Positions 16,847-24,437 of a DNA stretch of 64,000 nucleotides are shown in pieces. The notes beneath the pieces were generated by a model. That model ran no database searches. It was not told the origin of the DNA and worked only from the letters and a program-made list of their open reading frames with translations. Location: assembly GCF_000147335.1 (NCBI RefSeq), contig NC_014533.1:372001-436000 (forward strand), given 5' to 3'. Each line of letters begins with the position of its first letter. Within the stretch, counting starts at the first letter, position 1. This DNA comes from Gloeothece verrucosa PCC 7822. GTDB lineage: Bacteria > Cyanobacteriota > Cyanobacteriia > Cyanobacteriales > Microcystaceae. Made by a program: the position numbers and the translations under genes.

Positions 16847-17470
16847 ATGAAACAAAGATTAAGTATTATTGGTCTTTTTGTCGTAGGATTAATAGCCACT
16901 TTAGGAATTTATCTAGGGGTTCCTCATTCTAATCAAGTTGTGGCTCAAACCCCCAACCCTACTACGACCCAAACCACTCAATTAAATGAAATAGATCGTC
17001 AATTTATTATGGAGGCAAATCAAGCCGCCATCGGGAATATTATGCTGGGACAACTGGCACTGAAAAAGTCCAATAATTCTCAGGTTCAAGCCTTTGCTAA
17101 TGCCGAAATTCAAGAACAAACCCAAAACCAAAATAATTTAAACAAAATTACCCCTCAATTAGGTGTAGATTTATCTAGAACACCTACGGCTAAATTTCAA
17201 GCCGCTATGGCAAGACTTTCTCAACTCAATGAGGAACAATTTAATTCAGCTTATATGGATGAAGGAGGCGTTAACGCTCATTTAGAAAACGCGGCTCTTT
17301 TTCAACGAGAAGCGGCATTTGGCCAAAATCCTCAAATCGTCGCTCTGGCTAATAGTAGTTTACCCATTATTAAGCAGCATTTTACCACTGCTAGTAATGC
17401 TACTAACTATCAATTTGCCGAAGTTTTGCGGCAATATAGTAATATAAGCAGTAATTCAGTCACTAAGTAG
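16847..17470 (+). CDS. Secreted DUF4142 protein
   Basis: 207 residues. Signal peptide at about 1-33 (basic start, hydrophobic core GLFVVGLIATLGIYLGV, then VVAQT). The mature part is all-helical and ferritin-like as in DUF4142: FIMEANQAAIGNIMLGQLALKKS with alternating A/Q/N, then VQAFANAEIQEQT and a C-terminal HFTTASN helix. DUF4142 proteins are periplasmic, of unsettled function, often near stress or envelope genes. A rho-independent terminator follows at once (17477-17515), so it is not in one transcript with galK. It interrupts the galT-galK pair. Confidence 0.85.
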   Translation: MKQRLSIIGLFVVGLIATLGIYLGVPHSNQVVAQTPNPTTTQTTQLNEIDRQFIMEANQAAIGNIMLGQLALKKSNNSQVQAFANAEIQEQTQNQNNLNKITPQLGVDLSRTPTAKFQAAMARLSQLNEEQFNSAYMDEGGVNAHLENAALFQREAAFGQNPQIVALANSSLPIIKQHFTTASNATNYQFAEVLRQYSNISSNSVTK

Positions 17471-17476
17471 TTTAAT

Positions 17477-17515
17477 AAGTAGGGGCGTTTTGACTAGCGT
17501 CCCTTACTTTTTTTT
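17477..17515 (+). terminator. Rho-independent terminator after the DUF4142 gene
   Basis: Stem AAGTAGGGGCG against CGTCCCTTACTT with a short loop (TTTTGACTAG), followed by a run of eight T. Located 7 bp after the stop codon. A classic intrinsic terminator on the + strand. Confidence 0.85.
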
Positions 17516-17546
17516 GACCTATCGCCTTTTCCCTTGATAATTACTG

Positions 17547-18611
17547 ATGACTTTTCAAAAAATTTTTAATCAAGAACCTAAAATAGAAACCAGTGCCCCA
17601 GGACGAGTAAATTTACTCGGAGAACATACTGACTATAACGACGGTTTTGTACTACCTACCGCCATTCCTCAACGAACAACAGTACAGTTAGCTTTAAGTT
17701 CTGATGGCTATCACCATTTTTACTCAGAAAACTTAGACGAACTGATCAATCTTGTAGAAGTTAATCATAGCCCGTCTGGGTTTGCGAGTTATATTTTTGG
17801 CTGTATGGAAGTTTTGCGAAAACAAGATTCTCGTATACCAGCATTAAATATTTATATTAAATCATCTGTTCCCATAGGGTCAGGATTATCCAGCAGTGCG
17901 GCGCTAGAAGTCGCCTTTTTACGAGCATTACGTCAGTTACTTGAGCTACAACTGGATGATGTGATGATAGCCCAATTAGCACAGCAAGCAGAAATTCTTT
18001 ATGCTGGTGTACAGTGCGGCATTATGGACCAAATGGCCTCCAGTCTTGCCGATACAGAGCATTTATTATTTTTAGATACTCGTACTCTAGAACGTCAGGT
18101 ACTTCCTTTACCCGCCAATACAGAAATTGTCGTGATTGATAGCGGCATACCTCGTAGCCTGGCCAGTAGCTATTATAATCAACGCCGCTCTGAATGTGAG
18201 CAAGCCGCACATTTATTAAATGTCAAAGCATTACGGGATATTACAAACCCTGAAGCGGTAGAAATATTACCCGAACCCTTACGAAAACGAGCGCGGCACG
18301 TCATCACTGAAAATAACCGCGTTTTAAAAGTGTTAGATTCAGTTTCGCCTCAAGAATTTGGTCAATTAATGAATGCTTCTCATGCGAGTTTACGGGATGA
18401 CTATGAAGTTTCTGTGCCGCCTTTGGATACTTTGGTAGATTTATTACAAAATACGGCAGGCGTTTATGGTGCAAGGTTAACCGGTGCCGGTTTTGGGGGG
18501 GCTTGTGTGGCTTTGACTGCTGCCGGCAAAGGGTTTGAAGTGGCGGCTAGTGTACTTGAACAATATAACCATCTGGGTTATCAAGGGCGTGTTCTAGTGC
18601 CTGTTAAATAG
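17547..18611 (+). CDS. galK: Galactokinase
   Basis: GHMP kinase phosphorylating galactose at C1, 354 residues. The galactokinase signature APGRVNLLGEHTDYNDGFVLP is at about 17-38, the ATP-binding loop PIGSGLSSSAALEVAFL at about 109-125, and the third GHMP motif GARLTGAGFGGACVALT at about 308-324. Catalytic Asp is within CGIMDQMAS (about 157-165). Product goes to GalT. Start ATG 17547, 76 bp after the preceding gene and its terminator; no strong Shine-Dalgarno is visible. The Leloir set here lacks an obvious galE, which would be elsewhere. Confidence 0.95.
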   Translation: MTFQKIFNQEPKIETSAPGRVNLLGEHTDYNDGFVLPTAIPQRTTVQLALSSDGYHHFYSENLDELINLVEVNHSPSGFASYIFGCMEVLRKQDSRIPALNIYIKSSVPIGSGLSSSAALEVAFLRALRQLLELQLDDVMIAQLAQQAEILYAGVQCGIMDQMASSLADTEHLLFLDTRTLERQVLPLPANTEIVVIDSGIPRSLASSYYNQRRSECEQAAHLLNVKALRDITNPEAVEILPEPLRKRARHVITENNRVLKVLDSVSPQEFGQLMNASHASLRDDYEVSVPPLDTLVDLLQNTAGVYGARLTGAGFGGACVALTAAGKGFEVAASVLEQYNHLGYQGRVLVPVK

Positions 18612-18885
18612 GCTCAGATCTTGCACCTGTGTCTAATGCTATCTGGTAAAAGGTAAGGCTTGTAGAGACTGTTTGTCTATTTCTTATTACCTATTTCTTA
18701 TTACTGATTGCCTAAAACTCATTCATCTGCATCTATCAACTTAATAACAGCAATATTTACTTTTATTAAGTTTTTTGTATTTTATTATATTTGTCGGTAT
18801 TATTTTATTTAGCATGATTTTTAATGATTATTATAAAAAGGCATTAAAAACTCAAGATTAAATCCTGTAATTTAGACGCAATAGT

Positions 18886-21777
18886 ATGAAGAATAACTGT
18901 CAACAAAATCGCAAAAAAATTGAGCATCAAAAAAAATATATCAATTTAAGCTTAGAAAGCCTGAGAAAAAAAAGATTATCTAAAAATCTCACTGATGAGC
19001 TTTCTTCTTTAGTGATCATAGATTCTGGTGTCAAAGACTATCAACAGTTATTAAAAGGCGTTAAACAAGGAATAACCGCCCTAACTTTATCATCTTATCT
19101 TGATCCCATTGCCCAAATTACAAGCATCTTGGTACAAAATCCAGAGATTACAACGTTACATTTAGTGTCTCATGGTTCTCCAGGATGTTTATATTTAGGC
19201 AATAAAAAACTGAACTTAAACACCCTTACTAATTATCAACAGCAACTAAAACAATGGAAAATTCAACAAATTTTACTATATGGCTGTAATGTAGCCGCAC
19301 AAGACGGAAAAGAATTTTTAACTAAGCTTCATCAACTAACAGGCGCAACCATTCAAGCCTCAGAATCTCTCACAGGAAATGCCACTTTAGGAGGAAATTG
19401 GCAATTAGAGTTTACGGTACAAGATACAGCTACTTCAGAATTACTTCAAATTCCCGAAATAGTTTTTCGCTCAGAAATTTTAAAACAATACCAATCCATA
19501 TTAGCTGCTCCTGCTTTAGTCGGGGTATGGGAACGTATCAGTAATATTAGCGATGTGGCGCTAGTGGGAAACTACGCTTATGCTGTAGGTGATGGATTAG
19601 AAGTCATCGATATTAGCGATCTCAGTGATCCGATGTTTAGGACGTTTACTAACAAGATTTCTGGGAGTGTAATAAAGGTAACTGGAAATAGAGCTTATGT
19701 TGCTGCTGGAAATACAGGATTACAAATCATCGATACTAGCAATCCAACACAGCCAACTCTTTTAGGAACCTATGATACTGTTGGCTCAGCTAATGATGTC
19801 ACAGTAGTGGATAATATTGCTTATGTTGCTGATGGCAGTGCGGGGCTACAAATTATCGATATCAGCAATCCGGCCCAACCAGTGCTTTTAGGAACTTACG
19901 ATACGCCTAATGAGGCTACTGATGTGGAAGTGGCAGGCAATACTGCATATCTTGTTGGTGGACTTAATTCACAACTCCAAATTATCAATATTACCAATCC
20001 CTCACAACCCTTGCTTTTAGGAACTTACGGGAATTTTAGTTATGCGCGAGATGTAGAAGTGGCGGGTAATATTGCTTACGTTCTCGATTACAATTCAGGA
20101 CTACAAATCATCGATGTCAGCAATCCAACACAACCCGCGAGTCTGGGAAGTTATGGTCCTTTTAACGCTGCCAGGGACCTAGAAGTGGCGGGCAATACAG
20201 CTTACATTACCAGTTATTATGGAATAAACACCATTGATATCAGCAATCCGGCACAACCGGTGTCTGTGGGCTATTATGGTAGTCCTGGCACTAATGGTAA
20301 TTTGACATTGGTGGATAATACAGCTTACTGGGCAACTAGAGGAATAGAAATTCTCAACATCAGTAATCCAGCGCAACCCGAGCGTCTGGGAGGTTATGGA
20401 ACTGCTGCCAATCTTAATAGTGTGGCAGTAGTAGGCAATACGGCTTACCTTGCTGGAAACGGAGAAATAGAAATTCTCAACATCAGTAATCCAGCGCAAC
20501 CCGAGCTTCTCGATATTTACGATACTCCTGGGAACGCTACTGATCTGACAGTAATCGGCAATACTGCCTATGTTGCTGATGGCAATGCAGGACTACAAAT
20601 TCTTGATATTAGCAATCGGTCACAACCAAGTCTATTGCGAACTTATGATACTCCTGGCTATGCTCAGGATGTAACAGTAGTGGGCAATACTGCCTATGTT
20701 GCTGATGGAGATGCAGGACTACAAATCGTTAATATCGCTGGGATTACCGACACAGACGAGCCAGCAGAACCCGCCCTTCTCGGGACTTATGATCCTTCTA
20801 ACTCTGTTCAGGATGTAACAGTAGTAGGAAATACTGCCTATATTACTGATATAGCAGGAATACTACAAATCCTTGATATCAGCAATCCGGCACAACCAAC
20901 ACTTCTAGGGAGTTATGATAGTCCTGCGGCGGCTAATGAGGTGACAGTAGTTGGCAATATTGCCTACCTTGCTAATGGAGAGGCCGGACTACAAATTCTT
21001 GATATCAGCAATCGGTCACAACCAACGCTTTTAGGAAGTTATGATACTCCCGGCTCAGCTAGTAATGTGACAGTAGTCGGCTTTACTGCCTACGTTGCTG
21101 ATGGAGAGGCCGGACTACAAATTCTTGATATCAGCAATCCGGCACAACCCACTCTTAAGGGCACTTATGATAATGCTGGCAGTCCTTTTGATACAAATAG
21201 TTTTGGCTATCCTTTAGATCTCACAGTAGCAAACAACTATGCTTATCTGGTTTCCACTGGCGGACTGGAAATTATTGATGTCAATAATGTTGCTCCTAAC
21301 CCAGTTAACCCCAATAACCCAGATTCACTGCTTAACACTCCTGTCTATCGGTTTTATAACCCCAACTCCCAAGAACATTTCTTTACCATTAATTCTACAG
21401 AAAGAGATTCAGTCATAGCTAATCCTGCATGGGGTTATCAATATGAAGGAATCGGTTTTTATGCCTCTACTATACCGGGTGATAATTTATTGCCGATTTT
21501 CCGCTTTTATAGTCCCAATTCAGCAGAACATTTGTTGACTGCCACTGTAGAAGAACGGGATAATTTGCTTGCTCATCCTGAATGGGGATATAACTATGAA
21601 GGCATTGGTATGTACGCTTACGGAGCCGATGCCAATCGAGCAAACGATATTTTCCGTTTTTATAATGCCAGTTCAGCAAAACATTTCTTGACTGCCACTG
21701 TAGAAGAACGGGATAATCTGCTTGCTCATCCTGAATGGGGATATACCTATGAAGGGGTTGCCTTTGAAGCCGGTTAA
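18886..21777 (+). CDS. DUF4347 / LVIVD-repeat / DUF5648 surface protein
   Basis: 963 residues. N-terminal DUF4347 domain at about 42-195 (VIIDSGVKDYQQLL, LHLVSHGSPGCLYLG, LLYGCNVAAQDG), usual at the front of giant cyanobacterial exoproteins. Then about 13 LVIVD repeats of 40-43 residues (about 210-790) with core GNTAYVADG-AGLQI-DISNPAQP-LLGTYDTPG, expected to form beta-propellers. The C-terminus has three DUF5648 repeats (about 835-960; FRFYNxxSxxHFLTATVEERDNL), a lectin-like domain linked to lipases and cell wall enzymes. There is no classical signal peptide; DUF4347 proteins are believed to be exported by a dedicated route. Several neighbouring repeats are almost identical at DNA level, so recent duplication is likely. 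Role in adhesion or surface layer is inferred. Confidence 0.88.
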   Translation: MKNNCQQNRKKIEHQKKYINLSLESLRKKRLSKNLTDELSSLVIIDSGVKDYQQLLKGVKQGITALTLSSYLDPIAQITSILVQNPEITTLHLVSHGSPGCLYLGNKKLNLNTLTNYQQQLKQWKIQQILLYGCNVAAQDGKEFLTKLHQLTGATIQASESLTGNATLGGNWQLEFTVQDTATSELLQIPEIVFRSEILKQYQSILAAPALVGVWERISNISDVALVGNYAYAVGDGLEVIDISDLSDPMFRTFTNKISGSVIKVTGNRAYVAAGNTGLQIIDTSNPTQPTLLGTYDTVGSANDVTVVDNIAYVADGSAGLQIIDISNPAQPVLLGTYDTPNEATDVEVAGNTAYLVGGLNSQLQIINITNPSQPLLLGTYGNFSYARDVEVAGNIAYVLDYNSGLQIIDVSNPTQPASLGSYGPFNAARDLEVAGNTAYITSYYGINTIDISNPAQPVSVGYYGSPGTNGNLTLVDNTAYWATRGIEILNISNPAQPERLGGYGTAANLNSVAVVGNTAYLAGNGEIEILNISNPAQPELLDIYDTPGNATDLTVIGNTAYVADGNAGLQILDISNRSQPSLLRTYDTPGYAQDVTVVGNTAYVADGDAGLQIVNIAGITDTDEPAEPALLGTYDPSNSVQDVTVVGNTAYITDIAGILQILDISNPAQPTLLGSYDSPAAANEVTVVGNIAYLANGEAGLQILDISNRSQPTLLGSYDTPGSASNVTVVGFTAYVADGEAGLQILDISNPAQPTLKGTYDNAGSPFDTNSFGYPLDLTVANNYAYLVSTGGLEIIDVNNVAPNPVNPNNPDSLLNTPVYRFYNPNSQEHFFTINSTERDSVIANPAWGYQYEGIGFYASTIPGDNLLPIFRFYSPNSAEHLLTATVEERDNLLAHPEWGYNYEGIGMYAYGADANRANDIFRFYNASSAKHFLTATVEERDNLLAHPEWGYTYEGVAFEAG

Positions 21778-22200
21778 TTTTAGAGAACGGAGAAAGACTC
21801 TTTCCCCACGATGTCGAAAGAGCCAGAATATTTTCTAAGAAATAAATCTAGGATTGTAGGGTGGGTTAGGCGCGGGGATAATTTTTATAAGAAACGAATA
21901 AGTTTTGGGCAGTGCCGTAACCCACCAGAGAGGATTTCGTATCTCGATGAACATTTTCTTCACGATATCGAAAGAGCCAGAATATTTTCTAAGGAATAAA
22001 TCTAGTTGTTTTTAGAACTATTACAATATTCCCAAATGTTACTAATATTACTATTCCTATTGAGATTAAAATTAACCCTATTCTTTTTAAAGCTTGAGTT
22101 TCATTACTCGCCTTGAGTACAAAAAAAATCTCAACCGCAAAAACTATTAACATTATGTAAATAAATTCTAACATTTAAATCATTTTTTCAAAAACTATCA
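21778..22200. other. Intergenic region with 45-bp direct repeats around a palindromic insert
   Basis: Two 45-bp direct repeats with two mismatches (21807-21851 and 21961-22005; shared core TCGAAAGAGCCAGAATATTT) flank about 110 bp that carry GTAGGGTGGGTTAGGCGC and its partner CGTAACCCACC, a common inverted-repeat type in cyanobacteria. A small ORF through the unit is an artefact. A possible small membrane protein gene occupies the remainder. Confidence 0.7.
21989..22174 (-). CDS. Possible small membrane protein, 61 residues
   Basis: Unrecognised. Two hydrophobic segments (about 3-20 FIYIMLIVFAVEIFFVL and 31-52 IGLILISIGIVILVTFGNIVIVL) with a charged loop between. It begins 26 bp after the stop of the upstream GH1/RmlD gene on the same strand. 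No clear ribosome binding site, and its end lies in the direct repeat. The hydrophobic pattern may be real coding or chance in AT-rich DNA. Confidence 0.35.
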   Translation of the reverse strand: MLEFIYIMLIVFAVEIFFVLKASNETQALKRIGLILISIGIVILVTFGNIVIVLKTTRFIP

Positions 22201-24360
22201 TTAACTCCGATACTCATCAAAATAGCGAGACATAGCACCATCAAGAGAGGGCAATAACTCCGCCTTATGACTTCCCAATACACTATAACTAGGACGCGCC
22301 GCAATCAAACCCAACTCTTTCAAGGGTAAACTAATTAAATTATCAGTATTAACCCCAGCCGCCTGCGCCGCATAACGCGCCAAATCAGCCCAAGAAATAG
22401 CCCCTTTATTAGCCAGATGCCACAAACCACACTCATCATCCACCAACAAATCAAGACTCGCCTGAACCAAATCCGGTACATAAGTCGGAGAAATCACCAC
22501 ATCTGAGGCAGCGACAAAAGATTCTCCCGCCTCTAACTGACGCAAAGCGATAGTAACAAAATTATATTCATCCCAAGGACCAAAAAAAGCGCTAGTACGA
22601 ATCACTAACGCCGTTTCATCTGCCGCTAATACTTGTTTCTCCGCTAAAGCTTTACTACGTCCATAAACATTAAGCGGCGCAATATCATCATCTTCCAAAT
22701 AAGGATTACTCCCTGTGCCATCAAAAACTAAATCCGAAGAAAACGTTAAATATTTCGCTCCATAACGACGACAAACCTCTGCTAAAATAGCCGCTCCCTC
22801 AGCATTCACTTTTAAACAAACCTCTGGTTCCTTTTCCGCATCATCCACCCGCACATAACCCGCCGCATTAATCACTGCCCAAGGTTTCAACTCGGCTAAT
22901 ACCCGCTCAATAGACACCGCATCAGTAATATCCATCTCTTGACGTGACAACAAACGATAGGCCACTCCTCGTATTTCGCACAGCCGCCCAAAAGCTTTTC
23001 CTAACGTTCCACTTGCCCCCACAATAACCAGGGGACGCGCAGAGCTTAGGCTGTCAGTGCTTGGGCTTGATGGGCATAATAAACGAATAGAACGATGCCA
23101 CCACCCCGGTGTTTCTAGTAGAGGATGGTCTATATCGCATCCATGCGTTAAAGAGCGGATCAGATGGGCGATAGCTGTGGGTCTAGGTTGGGCAGAACGT
23201 AAATCAAACACACCTGGCTCATAAAACCCTGAGTGGCGAGTAACTAAACTATTCCAATCATAGCTACCCAATAAGGCCCAAGCGGTAATGGCCCGAATAT
23301 CCACTCCTTCGGTTTGTAGTTGCAGGGCAGCATTCCACGCCTCATAAAACCAGCGTATTTGCTCCTCACGAGTACACCCTAAATGAACTTCAGTAACAGC
23401 AAGCGGCAATTGATAACGTTCCCAAACTTCTCGTAATAAACCATAATGTCCGGCTATCCCTGACTCAAGCACTCGCACCGCCTCCACATCTACATACTGA
23501 TGCCGCCCATTGCCGCCATGAAGCTCTGAGGGATATAGCTCTAATCGTTCATCCAAAAAGCGATCACTCGTTAAATAATGATTAATTCCTAGAATATCCG
23601 GCGGACAAGGATTCTCTAAAAACCATTCTAACTCCGCTTGTGTAATGCCACAGTTTGTTAATAAAAATTGCCCTATGGGATGAGCGGCATTCACCCGGCC
23701 ACAAAGTAAGTCAAAACTCAGCCAACGGCGCTCATTTTCAAATTCCGTTTGATAGGCTAGGGTGGGTGTACTGTAAGTTTTTCCTAAATCCTCAGTTTGC
23801 ACCAGTTGAGCATCGGGGTTAACTTCACGGATAGCCGCCATCGCTAAAATTATCCCACGACATTGATTAAATAAGGCGCGGGCAAAGGTTGCATTGTCTC
23901 GTCCATGAGGATACCAATGGCCATACAAGCCGCTAAATCTAGCAGTAGTTAAAGGTTCATTGATAGGGGTATAAAGATTGACCCAAGGATAACGTTGTGC
24001 GGCAGCACGGGCATAAACGGCGAGTTTTTCCGGAAATTCGGGATCGATTAAACTCGTATAACGCGGGCCACTCCCGTGATGAACTAATCCCACAATGGGA
24101 CGGAGATTAAGTTCTTGTAATCGTTTTAATCGTTCATCAGGCCAAGACCAATCAGCAGATTTTATCCCATTGGGGGCGACTTTCTCCCAGAGTACCGGAT
24201 AACGAAGGGCAGTTATGCCAAGTGCGGCAAAGCGTTCTAAGTCTTCTATTCTGCGGTTATGACCATTATATTCTAATTGATCTAAATATTCCTCGCCAAC
24301 TCGATTGACGGTACATTCTATGCCGCCCCAAATGTCTAAGCGTTGTTTTAAATTATTCAT
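22201..24360 (-). CDS. Fusion: GH1-like glycosidase and RmlD-like dTDP-4-dehydrorhamnose reductase
   Basis: 719 residues. The first part (about 8-410) is a clan-A TIM barrel like family 1 glycosidases: YPVLWEKVAPNG, LYTPINEPLTTARFSGLYGHWYPHG with E135 as acid/base (NEP motif) and LAVTEVHLGC with E324 as nucleophile. The second part (about 440-715) is an extended SDR of the RmlD family: VIVGASGTLGKAFGRL (NAD(P) Rossmann), VINAAGYVRVDDAE, FSSDLVFDG and the YGRSKALAEK catalytic Tyr-Lys. RmlD makes dTDP-L-rhamnose. A single intact reading frame joins the two. The combination suggests building and trimming of one glycan. Start ATG 24360; 77 bp after the Glf fusion on the same strand, so likely one operon. 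Confidence 0.88.
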   Translation of the reverse strand: MNNLKQRLDIWGGIECTVNRVGEEYLDQLEYNGHNRRIEDLERFAALGITALRYPVLWEKVAPNGIKSADWSWPDERLKRLQELNLRPIVGLVHHGSGPRYTSLIDPEFPEKLAVYARAAAQRYPWVNLYTPINEPLTTARFSGLYGHWYPHGRDNATFARALFNQCRGIILAMAAIREVNPDAQLVQTEDLGKTYSTPTLAYQTEFENERRWLSFDLLCGRVNAAHPIGQFLLTNCGITQAELEWFLENPCPPDILGINHYLTSDRFLDERLELYPSELHGGNGRHQYVDVEAVRVLESGIAGHYGLLREVWERYQLPLAVTEVHLGCTREEQIRWFYEAWNAALQLQTEGVDIRAITAWALLGSYDWNSLVTRHSGFYEPGVFDLRSAQPRPTAIAHLIRSLTHGCDIDHPLLETPGWWHRSIRLLCPSSPSTDSLSSARPLVIVGASGTLGKAFGRLCEIRGVAYRLLSRQEMDITDAVSIERVLAELKPWAVINAAGYVRVDDAEKEPEVCLKVNAEGAAILAEVCRRYGAKYLTFSSDLVFDGTGSNPYLEDDDIAPLNVYGRSKALAEKQVLAADETALVIRTSAFFGPWDEYNFVTIALRQLEAGESFVAASDVVISPTYVPDLVQASLDLLVDDECGLWHLANKGAISWADLARYAAQAAGVNTDNLISLPLKELGLIAARPSYSVLGSHKAELLPSLDGAMSRYFDEYRS

Positions 24361-24437
24361 ACTAGGTCAATTCTTATTATGCTTATGCTAATGTAAGGTG
24401 CGTTACGCTCTGCTAACACACCCTACTCAATGTTTTA

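Noticed and set aside
19700..21300. Possible CRISPR-like array because of regular repeats
   Set aside because: The 120-130 bp periodicity is coding LVIVD repeats with conserved frame, not short repeats with unique spacers.
21811..21999. 62-residue ORF
   Set aside because: Made of direct repeats and a palindromic insert; its ends are the two repeat copies.
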